Assembly: GCA_963709665.1 (NCBI GenBank)
Contig: CAVPWU010000002.1
Location: 1,612,001 to 1,676,000, forward strand
Source of the DNA: DASZIT01 sp963709665
GTDB lineage: Bacteria; Actinomycetota; Acidimicrobiia; Acidimicrobiales; RAAP-2
DNA: 64,000 nucleotides
Direction: 5' to 3'
Below, piece by piece: positions 9,739-17,670 of the stretch. Numbering within the stretch: position 1 is the first letter of the stretch; every line of letters begins with the position of its first letter. Made by a program: the position numbers and the translations under genes. The notes below the pieces were generated by a model. That model was not told the DNA's origin and searched no databases. It worked only from the letters and a program-made list of their open reading frames with translations.

Positions 9739-10332
9739 ATCGCCGACCCGCTCCCCTATCCGGATCCCCCGCTGGGGGGTGCCACGTTCGTCCTCCGTCC
9801 CTTCCGGGCCGCCGACTTCGACGCTGCCGCGGCCTTCGGGGCGGACCCGGCGGCCGCCCGCTGGGTGGCTCCGCTGCCGGCCACCGACCCGGCCGGCGTC
9901 ATCGACTGCTACGAGCAGTATCGGCAGGACGGCGAGCTGCTCCACCTGGTGATCGCCGACCGCCGGACCGACGCCTACCTGGGCGAGGTCATGGTCCTGG
10001 TGGGTGAGTGCCGGGTGGGAGAGTTCGGCGTGGGCGTGGTGGCCGAGGCACGTGGGCGAGGGATCGCCACCGACGCCTTCTGCACCTTCGTGGCGTGGAG
10101 CCTGACCGCCTTGGACATCCGCCGCCTGCAGGTACTGGTGGCTCCGGAGAACGCCGGGGCGCTCCAGATCGCCCGGCGCGCCGGATTCCGGCGGGAGGGG
10201 CTGCTTCGCTCCTACGCGGAGCATGAGGGCATCCGATCCGACGCCGTCATGCTGTCGAGGCTCCCCGACGACGTGGTCGACGAGCCATCGGAGGGTGGTG
10301 CCGGAGTCCCCGGCACCACCGACTCCGCCTAG
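9739..10332 (+). CDS. GNAT acetyltransferase (RimJ/RimL-like), apparent ATC start
   Basis: A 197-residue GNAT-fold acetyltransferase. The first strand FVLRPFRAADFDAA (about residues 17-30), the acetyl-CoA loop region GVGVVAEARGRGIATDAFC near residue 100 and the ENAGALQIARRAGFRREG motif near residue 145 are all characteristic. No ATG, GTG or TTG lies upstream of the first conserved strand after the in-frame stop at 9703-9705. The first usable position is an ATC at 9739 preceded by a TACGAT box (9727-9732) with a 6-nt gap, the same spacing as other leaderless genes here. A GTG at 9865 would remove the first strand and helix. The substrate is unknown. Its stop overlaps the SHOCT gene by 4 bp. 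Confidence 0.8.
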   Translation: MADPLPYPDPPLGGATFVLRPFRAADFDAAAAFGADPAAARWVAPLPATDPAGVIDCYEQYRQDGELLHLVIADRRTDAYLGEVMVLVGECRVGEFGVGVVAEARGRGIATDAFCTFVAWSLTALDIRRLQVLVAPENAGALQIARRAGFRREGLLRSYAEHEGIRSDAVMLSRLPDDVVDEPSEGGAGVPGTTDSA

Positions 10333-10607
10333 CCGAGGATCTTGGCCTTCTCCGCCTCGAACTCGGCCTCGGTGAGGGCACCGGAGTCCTTGAGGGCGGC
10401 CAGCTTGGTCAGCTGCTCGATGGGGTCTGGCGCCGCCGCGGCGGGTGCCGGTGCGGGCTGGGGCTCGGGGGGAGCTGCCTGCTGGGCCTGTTGGGCCTGG
10501 GCGGCCTGGGCCTGCTTGTTGGCCATGTGGCCTCCGACAACAGCGGCGGTACCGACCACCGCGGTGGTGCGGACTGCCGCCCGGGCAATGGGTCGACGTC
10601 TCATCAT
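10329..10607 (-). CDS. SHOCT-domain small membrane-associated protein
   Basis: A 92-residue protein with a basic N-terminus, a short hydrophobic stretch (TTAVVGTAAVVGG), a Gln/Ala/Pro-rich linker, and a C-terminal SHOCT domain (DPIEQLTKLAALKDSGALTE... ending in KILG). SHOCT domains usually occur at the termini of oligomeric membrane proteins. It lies 27 nt downstream of the DUF6325-like gene in the same direction, and the pairing of these two small proteins recurs in actinobacteria. Function unknown. Confidence 0.8.
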   Translation of the reverse strand: MMRRRPIARAAVRTTAVVGTAAVVGGHMANKQAQAAQAQQAQQAAPPEPQPAPAPAAAAPDPIEQLTKLAALKDSGALTEAEFEAEKAKILG

Positions 10608-10634
10608 GATGGAGGTACTCCTCGTCTCTCAGGC

Positions 10635-11057
10635 TCAGACTGCCGGGGGCAGTTCGTCGATTGCGGATGCGATCAGCTCGTGCGGGATGCGGGCGCCCTG
10701 GAGGAGCACGCCCCCGGAGTTCAGCACGGCGGCGGCGAACGGCGCCGCCCACACGTCCTCCCAGATGAGGAGGGCGGCCGACGAGTTGGGCTCCAGCTCC
10801 CCGCCGATGTACTCGATGTCCTCGGGGCCGATCAACCCACCCACCTCACCGGGGAGCCGGTCGAACCCCAGCGTGTCCTCGAGCTCGTCGATCTCGAAGG
10901 CCACCACGTCGCCGTCGGCGTCCTTGCCGATGAAGATGAGGTCGAGGATGTTGACGGTCCCCGACTCCACCAGCTTGATCAGCTCCGGAGCGATCTCCCC
11001 GTTGAACTTGTTCCCCGGGAAGCCGACGACAATGTATTCCACCGGTCCAATTGGCAT
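10635..11057 (-). CDS. DUF6325/DUF1269-like small protein
   Basis: A 140-residue protein that opens with PIGPVEYIVVGFPGNKFNGE, carries the pattern of a DUF6325-type ferredoxin-like fold (IDLIFIGKDADGDVVAFEIDEL region) and ends in a helical segment. Related DUF1269 proteins are predicted membrane-associated, but no membrane helix is visible here. The ATG at 11057 has a GAGGAAG ribosome site, and a TACTCT box at 11088-11083 could serve as the -10 element. It is probably co-transcribed with the SHOCT gene. Confidence 0.78.
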   Translation of the reverse strand: MPIGPVEYIVVGFPGNKFNGEIAPELIKLVESGTVNILDLIFIGKDADGDVVAFEIDELEDTLGFDRLPGEVGGLIGPEDIEYIGGELEPNSSAALLIWEDVWAAPFAAAVLNSGGVLLQGARIPHELIASAIDELPPAV

Positions 11058-11190
11058 TTCTTCCTCACTCTCGCTTGCTCGCAGAGTACAGGTTGGCCGG
11101 ACGACTGTCGTCCCGAAGTCCGGGCCCCGGCGGCGCTCCCGGTCCCGGCGGTTCCGATCCCGGGACGGGCGAGCGGCGCCGGCTCCCTCG

Positions 11191-11472
11191 GGCGGCGACG
11201 GACTGGCCAAGGGTGCGGACACCACTCTCTACGTGGACGGGACCCGGGTCGGGGCGTCCCGCCAGGAGGCCAGCATCCCCATGCTCTTCTCGGGCGACGA
11301 GACCCTCGACGTGGGGGTGGACTACGGGACCTCCGTCGGTGACGACTACACGCCGGACACCAGCCAGTTCACCGGCACGGTCGAGTGTGTCCAACTCGAC
11401 ACCGGATCGGACGATCAGTCGCATCTCATCAGCCCCGAGGATCGGCTGACGGTCGCCATGGTGAGGCAGTGA
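11191..11472 (+). pseudogene. 3' remnant of an arylsulfatase
   Basis: About 93 in-frame codons match only the extreme C-terminus of bacterial arylsulfatases: a GGDGLAKGADTTLYVDG strand pair, IPMLFSGDETLDVGVDYG, a SQFTGTVECVQLD strand and the terminal LISPEDRLTVAMVRQ. The catalytic sulfatase domain, including the CxPSR formylglycine site, is absent. No start codon and ribosome site precede the conserved part. The upstream 130 bp contains the promoter of the divergent DUF6325 gene, so the gene was truncated by a deletion or rearrangement ending there. It is almost certainly not expressed as a functional enzyme. Confidence 0.75.
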
Positions 11473-11645
11473 CCAGGGAGTTCGACGACACAAGCCCCCG
11501 AGGCGTCCTGACCGGCGCGGCCCCGTCCGCCCAGGTCACGGCGTGGAGGCCTGGCGGGACACCCTCCCGACGACCGGGAGGCCCCGGAGGGGACTGCTAG
11601 TTTCAGGCCCAGCCTGGATCCGCCCAGGGTGACGTCAGGAACTGG

Positions 11646-12179
11646 ATGAGCGCAGGTAACGACGACCCGGGGACCTCCACGGACGAGGCCTCGACGAGCA
11701 GCGTCCCCAAGGTGTCGGGGTGGGCGCAGGCCGCCATTCCGGGGCTCGGAGCCGGGAAGCCGAAGTCGTCGGCCAGGGAGTCGGCAGCCGGCGCGGGGCC
11801 CTCCGACGGGTCCTCCGTGGGTGCGACCCTGTTGGCCAAGAGCCGCAACCCGGTGGTCGCCGGCGTGATCATCGTCGTGGTGATCGGAGGGATCCTCCTC
11901 GGGCTCACCTGGGGCGCCGGCCACTCCAGCACGTCGGCCTCCTATGTCGAGTACACCGTCCTCAACCAGGTCCAGGGCACCGCCAAGGGCCAGTTCCACG
12001 ACCCCTCCGTGGTCACCATGTCGTGCGACATCCCCTCGACGTGGAAGTCCGGAGAGGACTTCACCTGCAAGGGGTTCAAGGCCAACTCCACCCAGGTGGC
12101 CGGGGTCTACCGCGGAACCGTGACCATCGTGGGGGCCAACCAGGTGGCCTGGTCCGGGAGTTGGACAGCCTCCTCCTGA
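11646..12179 (+). CDS. Uncharacterised single-pass membrane protein
   Basis: A 177-residue protein not recognised as a known family. Residues 1-68 are Ser/Gly-rich and probably cytosolic, a single membrane helix follows (VVAGVIIVVVIGGILLGL), and an outer domain of about 85 residues contains two Cys (in TMSCDIPSTW and FTCKGFK) that may form a disulfide. A TAGTTT box at 11598-11603 and an AGGAAC ribosome site precede the ATG. It is convergent with the surface-protein operon. Confidence 0.7.
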   Translation: MSAGNDDPGTSTDEASTSSVPKVSGWAQAAIPGLGAGKPKSSARESAAGAGPSDGSSVGATLLAKSRNPVVAGVIIVVVIGGILLGLTWGAGHSSTSASYVEYTVLNQVQGTAKGQFHDPSVVTMSCDIPSTWKSGEDFTCKGFKANSTQVAGVYRGTVTIVGANQVAWSGSWTASS

Positions 12180-12215
12180 CTCCTACGGATCCCGACCTCG
12201 GGAGGCGCGGACGGA

Positions 12216-12239
12216 CCTGACGATCCGGCGGCCGTCAGG
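12216..12239 (-). terminator. Hairpin at the 3' end of the surface/pst operon
   Basis: Inverted arms CCTGACG (12216-12222) and CGTCAGG (12233-12239) flank a 10-nt GC loop. The right arm contains the stop codon of the sortase-like gene. It lies between two convergent genes and could act in both directions. Confidence 0.45.
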
Positions 12240-13272
12240 ACACGTTGGGCAGGAGCCGCATCGCCTCGTCGCTCAGACCCCAGAGGATGGCGAAGAACAC
12301 CGGTGCTCCCACCAGCCAGGTCTGGAGGATCCCCCAGCGGGACCACAGCCACCAGGCGGTGACACTGGCCGCTCCCAGCAGCAGGACCCAGAGGCCAACC
12401 CACGGCCAGGCGGACGCGTCGTTGTGCCCGGGGAGATCCTGGGGGGTCACGGTGGTGGGCCGGCCGTGCGGCGCACCGACCGCCCTCCCCTCCAGCTTGG
12501 CGTCCACGTAGACCAGGCTGCCGGGCGCCAGGCGACCGAGTTGCCCGGAGCCCGCCGAGGTGACCAGGGTCAGGAGGCCGCGGTCTCGGGCGATGGTGGG
12601 CAGGCGGCCACCGGTGGGCACCTGACCCAGGACCGAGTACCGGAAGTTGCCCTGACCCGTCCGCACGGTGAGGACGTCGCCACGGTGGAGGCGGGTGATC
12701 CCCGAGAAGGGGGCCCCGGCGGTCGCGCTCTTCCCCAGCAGGACGGCATTGCCGGCCTGGCCCGGGAGCGGCGTGTCGGGAAGGTGCCCCGGACCGCTCA
12801 GCAATGTCCCTGACGTCGTTCCCTCCACCACCACCGCGTTGTGGAGTCCGGCCTGGGGGGAGTTCAGAAGGGCCACCGGTGTGCCGGTGGGGATCGCCCC
12901 GCCGATGGGAGGCGCCTTCGGGCTCGACGGATCGAGGAGGCCCCGGAACTGGGCGTAGAGCTGGTGCTGGCTGCGCTGCTCCTGGAGGCCGGACAGCCCG
13001 AAGGCGAAGATCCCGAAGAACACGGCGACGACACTGACGGTGAGGACCACCGACAGCGCGATCACCACCGGGCCGGGGGCCGGCGGGCCACTCCGGGGCT
13101 CCCGGGAGGTCGGGGACTCCTCCCCGAGCGGCGGGGGCGTGAGGACCGCCGCCGGCGCTCCGACCGGCACGGCGCCCGGGGGGACCAGCTCCGGCACCGA
13201 CACCGGCCCCGGCACCGGTGTCGGGGCGGGGAGGGCGGTGGACGACGGGGAGGGGAGGGCGGTGGTCACCAT
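12235..13272 (-). CDS. Sortase-fold membrane protein lacking catalytic residues
   Basis: A 345-residue protein with a Pro-rich N-terminus, one membrane helix (about 68-92), a sortase-like beta barrel (about 125-262) and two C-terminal helices (about 289-308 and 316-334). The barrel follows the sortase order TPLPGQAGNAVLLG..GAPFSGITRLHRGDVL..LTLVTS. Position 181, where active sortases have the catalytic His of GHR, is Lys; Ser239 replaces the catalytic Cys of the TLxTC motif; and the strand that should carry the catalytic Arg reads LVYVDAKL. It is therefore probably not a transpeptidase and may be a structural partner. Its start overlaps the stop of the frameshifted PBP gene (ATG at 13272 or GTG at 13269). 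It is the last gene of the operon. Confidence 0.75.
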   Translation of the reverse strand: MVTTALPSPSSTALPAPTPVPGPVSVPELVPPGAVPVGAPAAVLTPPPLGEESPTSREPRSGPPAPGPVVIALSVVLTVSVVAVFFGIFAFGLSGLQEQRSQHQLYAQFRGLLDPSSPKAPPIGGAIPTGTPVALLNSPQAGLHNAVVVEGTTSGTLLSGPGHLPDTPLPGQAGNAVLLGKSATAGAPFSGITRLHRGDVLTVRTGQGNFRYSVLGQVPTGGRLPTIARDRGLLTLVTSAGSGQLGRLAPGSLVYVDAKLEGRAVGAPHGRPTTVTPQDLPGHNDASAWPWVGLWVLLLGAASVTAWWLWSRWGILQTWLVGAPVFFAILWGLSDEAMRLLPNVS

Positions 13273-13381
13273 CGCCCGCGCCGGCGTCCCTCGAGGAAGA
13301 CGGCGGGGACCGCCAGCGCACCGAGCAGCCCCAGTCCGAGGAGCAGGACCAGCAGGGCGTCGCCGGTCCACAGTGCGGCGC

Positions 13382-15991
13382 TCACCGTCCGGCCGAACTG
13401 GAAGAAGCCCAGGGAGTGCTTGGTCGGGGGCTTGCGGCCGGAAGTGTGGCCCGGGCGGGCCGAGGTCTGCCCCCCGGGACCGCGTCAGCGCCGCTCGTAC
13501 CGTAGGGCAAGGAGGTACCGGAGCCGGACGTCGGGTAGGAGCCCTCGACGGAGGTTGGGGACGTGGTCGATCCCGGGGTGGTACCCGGACTCGAGGACGA
13601 TTTGGAAGTGCCGGCCACGGGCGGAACCTGGCCATTCTGGGCGCCGACATCGACAGCGGCCGCCTGGGTGTAGGCGGCCAGCGCACCGAGTCCGTCGGCA
13701 GCGGTCAGGGGGAGGTAGCCGGGTGGCAGTTGACCGACCCCGTCACCCGGAGCCTGACCGGTGGTGGCGATGAAGTCGAGCAGCGAGGCGTAGTCCTTGG
13801 CATCGGAGGCCGGTAGCCCGGTCGTGGGCACGGCGGCATAGACCAGCATGGTGCCCGGGTAGGCGGCCGCTCCTGCCGCCGTCTGGAAGGTGGCGTAGGG
13901 AATGGGCCAGGTGCCGCTCGAGGCGTCTGGTCGCAGGAGGGGTACGGTGGCCTTCAGCGAGGTGTCCGACGGGGCCACGAAGGTGTCGCTGGTGGTCTGC
14001 AGGGCGGCGGTCTCCAGGCCGTAGCGTTGGCTGTCGGCGAACGGGGTGATCCCGATCAGGAACCGGCTGCCCGCGTCCTGCCGCCCGGCGGTAACCAGCT
14101 TCTCCCCGGTGGACAGTGGGGGGGCCGGCTGGTCGCACTGGGTGGTGGAGTTGGGCAGGTTGTACTGCAACGACTGGCTGATGTCTTCGAGGCTGGCCAG
14201 GGGAGCCGCCACCAGCGGCAGATACGGCACCGGATCGGTGTACAGACAGTTGTTGTTCTCCTGAAAACCCGTCGTGTCGTACTGCGCCGTCGGCACGAAG
14301 GTGGAGAGCAGCGGCCACTGATCGACCGGAAGCTGAATTCCCTTGTACGAGGGGTTGACCACCATGCCCCATTGGTCGGGGGTGCCATTGAGCCACGCCC
14401 GGGCCGACGGGTCGTCGTTGATGTACGTGGTCAGCGCCTCGATGACGTCCGAGTCACTGGAGAGGGCCATCAGCTCCGAAGCCGCCTCGGTGCTTCCGCC
14501 GTTGATGGCCGCGATGCCGGGATTCAGTGCCTGGAACTCCGGGTCCTGGGTGATGTTGACGGGATTGTGCGCCAGTGCCGGGTCGTCCTGTTTGATGAAC
14601 TGCTCGGCGGGATAGGACTCGGTGAGCAGCTTGGCCAGCAATCGGGGAGTGAGCTTCAAGGTGGTGTACGGCTGACCGTTGGCACCGTCGATGGCGTAGG
14701 AGATGGCAAAGCCGGTGAGGGCCACCGGGGCGTTGACGACCGGCTTTCCGTACCCTCCCGGTTGGGCGAAGCTGGTGAAGGCCGCCTCGGCGCTGCCCGT
14801 GGCGACCAGGTTTCGGGCCTCGGGCTCGCCGGTCTGGACATGCACGAAGGAGAAGTCGGAGGCCTTGTCGAGGCAGAAGCTGGGCTCCCACTGCCCGGTG
14901 GCCTGGATCAACAGTTCCGATCCGTAGACGTCGACGACGTTGGACGGGCCACTGGTGGTGACGCTGCAGGCGTCGTCCGGAACTCCGAACGTCAGCGGCA
15001 CGGAAATCCGGTTGCGCCAGTTGGAAGCGGCCCACCAGAGGCTGCCGCTGACGGTCAGCTGATTGCCGCCGTTGGAGGGCATCAACTGACCGGGCGTGAA
15101 GGCCCCGGTGCCTTCACACGCACCCACATCGGACGCCGGCACAGCCGACGGAACGGTCGCCGTCGACGGATCGCAGCTGATCCCCATGATGGGCACCGCC
15201 ACCAGGGAACACGACACGGTATTGGAGCAGCCCAGCGAGGCGTTCTGCGCCGAGGTCCACAGGTCGAACTCGGCGCTGCCGGTGCCGTCCGGGTTGGTCA
15301 CCCCGAACGTCTCGTTGCTGGGGAGAGCCGATCCACCGACGTCATCCGCCTCCGGCGGTTGCCCGGCGCAGCCCCCGTTACCCCCGTTGTAGACGACGCC
15401 GTTGGCGGCGTCGAAGGGGACCCAGTACTGGACGGGCGCGGACTCAAAGTACTGACACGACTTCGGGAGCGGAGAGGGTGCCCCGACCACGGGACCCCGA
15501 TCGGCCGTGGTGGCGTACTCGTCCAGCCGGTAGGGCGGGTAGGAGTCACTCAGGCTGTCCTGGTAGTGCTCGTTCCACGCCTGTGTCCAGCACGTCTCGG
15601 GACTCAGCTGGTCGGTGACCGGGACGCTCGTGGAATCGACGCCGCGGCACTCCAGGAGGACGAAGGGGTACTCCTCGTCCTGGGCGGTGATGGAGTTGTC
15701 ATCGGCGACGATGCCACCGGTCGGGTGAGCCCCCGACCAGGAGACACTGATCTCCTGCCGGCCCTTCAGGTTGGTTGTCTGGCTCACGTTGAGCGTGACG
15801 GTACGGGTGTCCACCACCTTGTCGGCTCCGCCCACCTCCTCGTCCCGGGAGATCGTCTCCGTCTTGGTGAAGGCCGGCGCCGCGGCAGCGTGAGGCACCA
15901 GGGCACCGGGCGCGGTGGCGGTGAGGCCAGGAAGGGCGGCGGCCACCACGATGGCGACAGCCGCCGCCAGTGCGACGGCGAGCTTGGTCAT
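13382..15991 (-). CDS. Large exported PBP-like (PstS-type) surface protein, C-terminus frameshifted
   Basis: As written the frame gives 869 residues. A signal peptide (TKLAVALAAAVAIVVAAALP) is followed by a Cys-rich beta domain and then a periplasmic-binding-protein-like domain. The segment VVNAPVALTGFAISYAIDG resembles the hinge strand of PstS proteins, and a Ser/Thr-rich linker follows. The frame ends abruptly at 13382, but the -1 frame continues through GRKPPTKHSLGFFQFGRTV into a perfect membrane helix (LLVLLLGLGLLGALAVPAVF) and an RRRGRW tail, stopping at 13266. The switch point is a run of six G on the coding strand (13475-13470); seven would restore one 900-residue frame. The ATG overlaps the pstS stop (ATGA, 15991-15988), so translation is coupled. 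Confidence 0.78.
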   Translation of the reverse strand: MTKLAVALAAAVAIVVAAALPGLTATAPGALVPHAAAAPAFTKTETISRDEEVGGADKVVDTRTVTLNVSQTTNLKGRQEISVSWSGAHPTGGIVADDNSITAQDEEYPFVLLECRGVDSTSVPVTDQLSPETCWTQAWNEHYQDSLSDSYPPYRLDEYATTADRGPVVGAPSPLPKSCQYFESAPVQYWVPFDAANGVVYNGGNGGCAGQPPEADDVGGSALPSNETFGVTNPDGTGSAEFDLWTSAQNASLGCSNTVSCSLVAVPIMGISCDPSTATVPSAVPASDVGACEGTGAFTPGQLMPSNGGNQLTVSGSLWWAASNWRNRISVPLTFGVPDDACSVTTSGPSNVVDVYGSELLIQATGQWEPSFCLDKASDFSFVHVQTGEPEARNLVATGSAEAAFTSFAQPGGYGKPVVNAPVALTGFAISYAIDGANGQPYTTLKLTPRLLAKLLTESYPAEQFIKQDDPALAHNPVNITQDPEFQALNPGIAAINGGSTEAASELMALSSDSDVIEALTTYINDDPSARAWLNGTPDQWGMVVNPSYKGIQLPVDQWPLLSTFVPTAQYDTTGFQENNNCLYTDPVPYLPLVAAPLASLEDISQSLQYNLPNSTTQCDQPAPPLSTGEKLVTAGRQDAGSRFLIGITPFADSQRYGLETAALQTTSDTFVAPSDTSLKATVPLLRPDASSGTWPIPYATFQTAAGAAAYPGTMLVYAAVPTTGLPASDAKDYASLLDFIATTGQAPGDGVGQLPPGYLPLTAADGLGALAAYTQAAAVDVGAQNGQVPPVAGTSKSSSSPGTTPGSTTSPTSVEGSYPTSGSGTSLPYGTSGADAVPGGRPRPARATLPAASPRPSTPWASSSSAGR

Positions 15992-17670
15992 GGCGTTCCC
16001 CGGTGGCGGAGGCGTGCACGCCGGTATCCGAGGACCACCGGTACGGCGAACACCAGGAGCAGCACGAGCACTGCCCACCACAGCGTGGACATCCGGGTCA
16101 CCAGGTTGATGCCGGCGATGGTGACGGGTTGATAGGGCGGCTGGGTGGTGGTGGTCGAACTCGAGGAGCCCGCCGCGCCGTTCGCCTGGTTGGTGACGGC
16201 GCCGGCGGCGCCGGCGGCTCCGGCGGCGGGGCCGGCAGAGCCGGAGGCGGCTCCGGAACCACCGGCCGCACCTCCCGACCCCGACCCTCCGGTCCCGCCT
16301 CCCGACCCTGCGGCTCCCGCCGCCGATCCCGGGTAGCTCCCCGAGGTGGTGGGTGTGGCCCCGATGCCGTTGGGCGTCACCCCGGCCGCGCACGGTCCTT
16401 GCCCGATCTGATCGCAGGCCGGTGGCAGTGGTGCGATGGTGGCCAGGTAGTTGGTGTTCGGCTGACCGAGGACGAACGTGGGGTTGTTGCAGGTGTCGAT
16501 GTTCTCAGCTGTCAGATCGACGCCGGGGTCAGCCTGCTGGAGCTTGTTGATCTGCCCGAAGCCCGCCTCCACCAGGTTCACCGGCAGGGGTGAGTAGCCG
16601 ATCGGCCCGATCTCCTTCTGGCCCTGACAGATCGAGTAGTAGGAGAAGTCGGCGATCGACTGGCGCTTGGCCGTCGTCTCGCTGGAGTCGGTCGAGGCCG
16701 TCCCGGTCGGCTCGATCATGTACACGTACGACGACAGGGGATACGTGCGTGGGTCCGGGTCGGTGTAGACGTTGGTCAGGTCCTGCAGGAGGTAGTCCGG
16801 AGAGCTCGGATCCATGTTGATCTGGGCCGCCTCCAGGGCGACCGCCACGTTGTACTGGGTCGGCAGGGTGAAGTACCCGGCCTTGTTGAGGACCTTGACC
16901 ACCGGATAGTTGACGCTGAGGGCGAAGGAGTACTCGACGTAGCTGATCGACCCGTTGGCCGAGCTCGACGCCACGTAGTTCATGGCACCGTTGGAGCCGT
17001 TCTGGGCGATCTGGTCTCCCTGGCGGGGGAAGTACTCGGTCGCACCCTTGGCACCGGCGAAGGGCTGCCAGATGTTGGGGTACTGCGAGTTGAAGTAGCT
17101 GGTGAGCTGTTCGGTGGCCCCTGATCCCTCGGACTGCACCACCGGGATGATGGACAGGGACGGGAGGGCATGGCCGTTGTTGTCGCTGGTGATCTCCGGA
17201 TCGTCCCAGTTGGTGATCTGGTTGGTGAAGATCTTGGCCAGGGTCTCGCCGGAGAGCCGGAGATTCTCCACCTGCTCGCCGTCGAACTTGATCTGGTACG
17301 GGAACGACGTCCCGCCGGCGGCGATGGGGAGGTAGGCGTAGGGCCGCCCCTGGGAGGTGTCGGAGACCCCGGTCACCGGGTCGACCCCCTGGTAGCCGTC
17401 GGAGGTGACCGAGAAGTCGGAGACCTTGTTGGCGAAGTCCTGGCGTCCCTGGGCGTCGCCGTCCGGGTTGTAGACCACCTGGATCCCTGCCGAGTTCACG
17501 TCCGCCACCCACTGGTTGACGGCGTTCTCCGCCCAGCTCGACCCCGACCCGTTGATCAGGGCGTGACTGGCCGCCCCCGCCGGCGGGGCGGACAGCAGCG
17601 GGCCGAGCACCAGAGCGGCCACCGAGGCGACGAACACCAGTCGGAGCCGGGGGGTGGTCGGGCGCCTCAC
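15988..17670 (-). CDS. pstS: Phosphate-binding protein PstS with C-terminal membrane anchor
   Basis: A 560-residue phosphate ABC transporter binding protein. A signal peptide is followed by INGSGSSWAENAVNQW, the start of the phosphate-binding fold, and by the typical segments IFTNQITNWDDP and VVQSEGSGATEQLTSYF. After the binding domain (to about residue 420) there is a long Gly/Ala/Ser low-complexity linker and a C-terminal membrane helix (LWWAVLVLLLVFAVPVVLGY). Most Gram-positive PstS proteins are N-terminal lipoproteins of about 370 residues; this one is anchored at the opposite end and lacks a lipobox. The GTG start overlaps the pstA stop (GTGA). It supplies phosphate to PstCAB encoded just upstream. 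Confidence 0.9.
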   Translation of the reverse strand: MRRPTTPRLRLVFVASVAALVLGPLLSAPPAGAASHALINGSGSSWAENAVNQWVADVNSAGIQVVYNPDGDAQGRQDFANKVSDFSVTSDGYQGVDPVTGVSDTSQGRPYAYLPIAAGGTSFPYQIKFDGEQVENLRLSGETLAKIFTNQITNWDDPEITSDNNGHALPSLSIIPVVQSEGSGATEQLTSYFNSQYPNIWQPFAGAKGATEYFPRQGDQIAQNGSNGAMNYVASSSANGSISYVEYSFALSVNYPVVKVLNKAGYFTLPTQYNVAVALEAAQINMDPSSPDYLLQDLTNVYTDPDPRTYPLSSYVYMIEPTGTASTDSSETTAKRQSIADFSYYSICQGQKEIGPIGYSPLPVNLVEAGFGQINKLQQADPGVDLTAENIDTCNNPTFVLGQPNTNYLATIAPLPPACDQIGQGPCAAGVTPNGIGATPTTSGSYPGSAAGAAGSGGGTGGSGSGGAAGGSGAASGSAGPAAGAAGAAGAVTNQANGAAGSSSSTTTTQPPYQPVTIAGINLVTRMSTLWWAVLVLLLVFAVPVVLGYRRARLRHRGTP

